Below are positions 62,612 through 64,000 of a stretch of DNA of 64,000 nucleotides, in pieces. Within the stretch, counting starts at the first letter, position 1. Each line of letters begins with the position of its first letter. The stretch covers positions 6,525 to 70,524 of the forward strand of contig JAEZZO010000081.1 in assembly GCA_023418475.1 (NCBI GenBank). The letters are read 5' to 3'. Under the pieces are notes generated by a model. That model was given only the letters and a program-made list of their open reading frames with translations, made no database searches and was not told where the DNA came from. Position numbers and translations under genes: made by a program. This DNA is from Bacillota bacterium. Lineage in GTDB: Bacteria > Bacillota > Clostridia > Lachnospirales > Lachnospiraceae.

Positions 62612-62737
62612 AATGGATCCACCTGTCCGAGTTTATTTAGTAAAATTTGTTATTATTATATCGGAATATTTGACTATATTCAACAGAGAATTATCATTTC
62701 CGACTTCTAGGTGTTTATGAAGAATGAAATGAAATAA

Positions 62738-62769
62738 AACACACTCATATTTCATTCCATGAGTGTGTT
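62738..62769 (-). terminator. Terminator after the SGNH hydrolase gene
   Basis: AACACACTCAT and ATGAGTGTGTT form an 11-bp stem with a 10-nt loop and a T-rich tail on the minus strand, 28 bp beyond the stop. Confidence 0.82.
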
Positions 62770-62796
62770 CTACAGTAATTCATATTTTATTAACTA

Positions 62797-63510
62797 TCAT
62801 ACCGCAGACAACATACCTCTATGCATATTAGCTATAAATTCATTTGCAAAATTTTGAAAGGTTGATGCTATAATTTGTTGCCCGGCAGTATTTGGATGCG
62901 TTCCATCCTCACAAAGTAATGTATTAACATCTCCTGATTTCAAGAATTCTCCTCTTAAATCAACAAGCGGAACCTGTGTATCTAATGCAATTTGTTCAAT
63001 CATTTTAGAATAATTTTCCTGATGATAATATATATTTTTAATTTCTCCCAACCATTGCAGTATATTTTTTCTATTCAAATTCCCGCAAAACCAATAAAAA
63101 AAATTTTGCGGCTCCAGTGGAGGCAGTGTAGTCAAAATGGGTAGAATACCTCTTTTCTTTAAGGAAGCTATAATATCATAATAAGTTTCCTTAAAAAGTT
63201 CGATTGGTGTATTAGGAAAATAATTACCATCAGGAGCTTCTGAAATCACTTTCCAATTATAATCACAGTCATTTCCGCCATAATCCATAACAATTACATC
63301 GCAGCCGGGGTTAATCTCCAAGCCTTTTTCCAGTATTTTTTTTCCTTTTGTTACGGTACATCCAAAGCTTGAATAATTTCTAATATTAATTGCGTATTTT
63401 TCGTTTAGTACTTCCATATCGATCTTATTATTCACATAATATTTTTTATTAATCGGATTGATCTGAATTCCCTTTAAGATTGAATCACCATAGACACCTA
63501 CGTTAATCAT
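62797..63510 (-). CDS. SGNH/GDSL hydrolase
   Basis: About 237 residues with block I VYGDSILKGI (nucleophile Ser about 10), the block III pattern VMDYGGNDCDYNW (GxND) and the C-terminal DGTHPNTAGQQ carrying the Asp-x-x-His pair. No signal peptide, so it is probably a cytoplasmic esterase, acting for instance on acetylated sugars or lipids. The ATG at 63510 follows GAGGTGAGCGAA; the GTG three codons upstream lies inside that site. It is the last recognisable gene in the window. Confidence 0.87.
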   Translation of the reverse strand: MINVGVYGDSILKGIQINPINKKYYVNNKIDMEVLNEKYAINIRNYSSFGCTVTKGKKILEKGLEINPGCDVIVMDYGGNDCDYNWKVISEAPDGNYFPNTPIELFKETYYDIIASLKKRGILPILTTLPPLEPQNFFYWFCGNLNRKNILQWLGEIKNIYYHQENYSKMIEQIALDTQVPLVDLRGEFLKSGDVNTLLCEDGTHPNTAGQQIIASTFQNFANEFIANMHRGMLSAV

Positions 63511-64000
63511 TTCGCTCACCTCAATTTTAATTACTCTATTATGTAGTATTTATAACTACATCATAAGTTATTCATAATCTCTTGTCAATTATGATTTTTT
63601 TATGTTTCTATTTTTAACAAATTGAGCAAATAAAATCATAGCAGGTAATCTTTTTTTTAATTGTTTCTTAAATTAAATTTGAAGATGTTAATCAGTTGAT
63701 ATCCAGAACCGGAATATGACATAACAGTGTACAATAACTTTGCTATCGTAAACTTTCTACCGCTTTCTTTGTGATATATGCTATAGTAGTTATAACTTTG
63801 TGATATATGCTATAGTACTTGAGTTTCCGTAAACTGTAGTCCGAAAATGAATAAATCTAACCAAAGTGCCAAGCTGCTATTTTTTGAAAGGTACTTGAGT
63901 GGCAGTTACTGGACTAGAAGTACTTTAATAAGCCCCGCCTAAGACCGGACTTTGGCAGAAATATTTTTTTATCTATCTAAGCGATTAGCTTAAAGCAGAG
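63511..64000. other. Right-end non-coding region
   Basis: 490 bp without a supported gene. A short palindrome ATGTAGT-ATTTATA-ACTACAT lies near 63541-63562 in the SGNH promoter region, and direct repeats lie at 63767-63817. The motif GTACTTGAGT occurs twice (about 63814 and 63891). The remainder shows nothing recognisable. Confidence 0.5.
63767..63817 (+). repeat. 22-bp direct repeat, 29-bp period
   Basis: CTTTGTGATATATGCTATAG followed by TA occurs at 63767-63788 and again at 63796-63817 without mismatch. Only two copies are present, so it is not a CRISPR or iteron array; it may be a tandem binding site or a replication slippage product. Confidence 0.7.

Noticed and set aside
63767..63817. 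Possible CRISPR array
   Set aside because: Only two repeats with a 7-bp spacing and no cas genes.

Overview
The window looks like chromosomal DNA of an anaerobic, fibre-degrading Firmicute, most likely a Lachnospiraceae / Clostridium cluster XIVa relative. Base composition is AT-rich, ribosome binding sites are strong GGAGG types, and the gene content fits: many intracellular glycosidases, a CUT1 sugar importer with a YesM/YesN-type two-component system, rubrerythrin, a small ferredoxin, MATE and ABC exporters. No rRNA or tRNA gene, CRISPR array or complete insertion sequence was recognised.

Region 1 (1-23.5 kb) is a hemicellulose (arabinoxylan-type) utilisation locus, nearly all on the minus strand. 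It holds a partial GH43, a GH8 reducing-end exo-oligoxylanase, a GH3 beta-xylosidase-like enzyme, a GH51 arabinofuranosidase and a beta-helix protein resembling GH120 beta-xylosidases. With them are an oligosaccharide ABC importer (two permeases and a lipoprotein), a second binding lipoprotein overlapping an AraC regulator, a histidine kinase/response regulator pair, and a chemoreceptor directly behind the GH51 gene. A GH95 alpha-L-fucosidase-like gene is the only plus-strand gene. The predicted logic is: sense oligosaccharides outside, import them, trim them in the cytoplasm from both ends and remove side chains.

Region 2 (23.9-35.2 kb) is a peptide / muropeptide salvage cluster: a PucR-type regulator, dppA-like lipoprotein, dppBCDF-like transporter, M19 dipeptidase, two class-A-beta-lactamase-fold serine hydrolases and an NlpC/P60 endopeptidase with SH3-like domains.

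Region 3 (35.5-48.8 kb) is mixed: rubrerythrin, a CmpB-type membrane protein, a FtsX/MacB-like ABC exporter with divergent TetR regulator, a BlaI/BlaR1-like pair with a large palindromic operator and four 28-residue repeats at the end of the BlaR1-like protein, a MATE pump, a ferredoxin, an alpha/beta hydrolase, a DUF1801 protein and a histidine phosphatase.

Region 4 (48.8-56.2 kb) looks acquired. A frameshifted small gene precedes a TetR-ABC-ABC-small membrane protein-MFS efflux cassette. Then comes a TetM-like ribosomal protection GTPase fused at its C-terminus to a Rae1/YacP-like NYN ribonuclease domain. That gene lies between inverted copies of a ~90-bp leader whose hairpin loop is complementary to the Shine-Dalgarno sequence. 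This is the most intriguing system in the window.

Region 5 (56.3-64 kb) has three membrane-bound GGDEF proteins without EAL partners, an AraC/GyrI-like regulator, a GNAT acetyltransferase and an SGNH hydrolase.

Scattered through the window are four copies of a ~91-98-bp hairpin element with a conserved internal core and complementary, variable arms. Two copies are bounded by clean 7-bp direct repeats, so they behave like a miniature inverted-repeat mobile element that may act as structured RNA or a transcription modulator where it lands.
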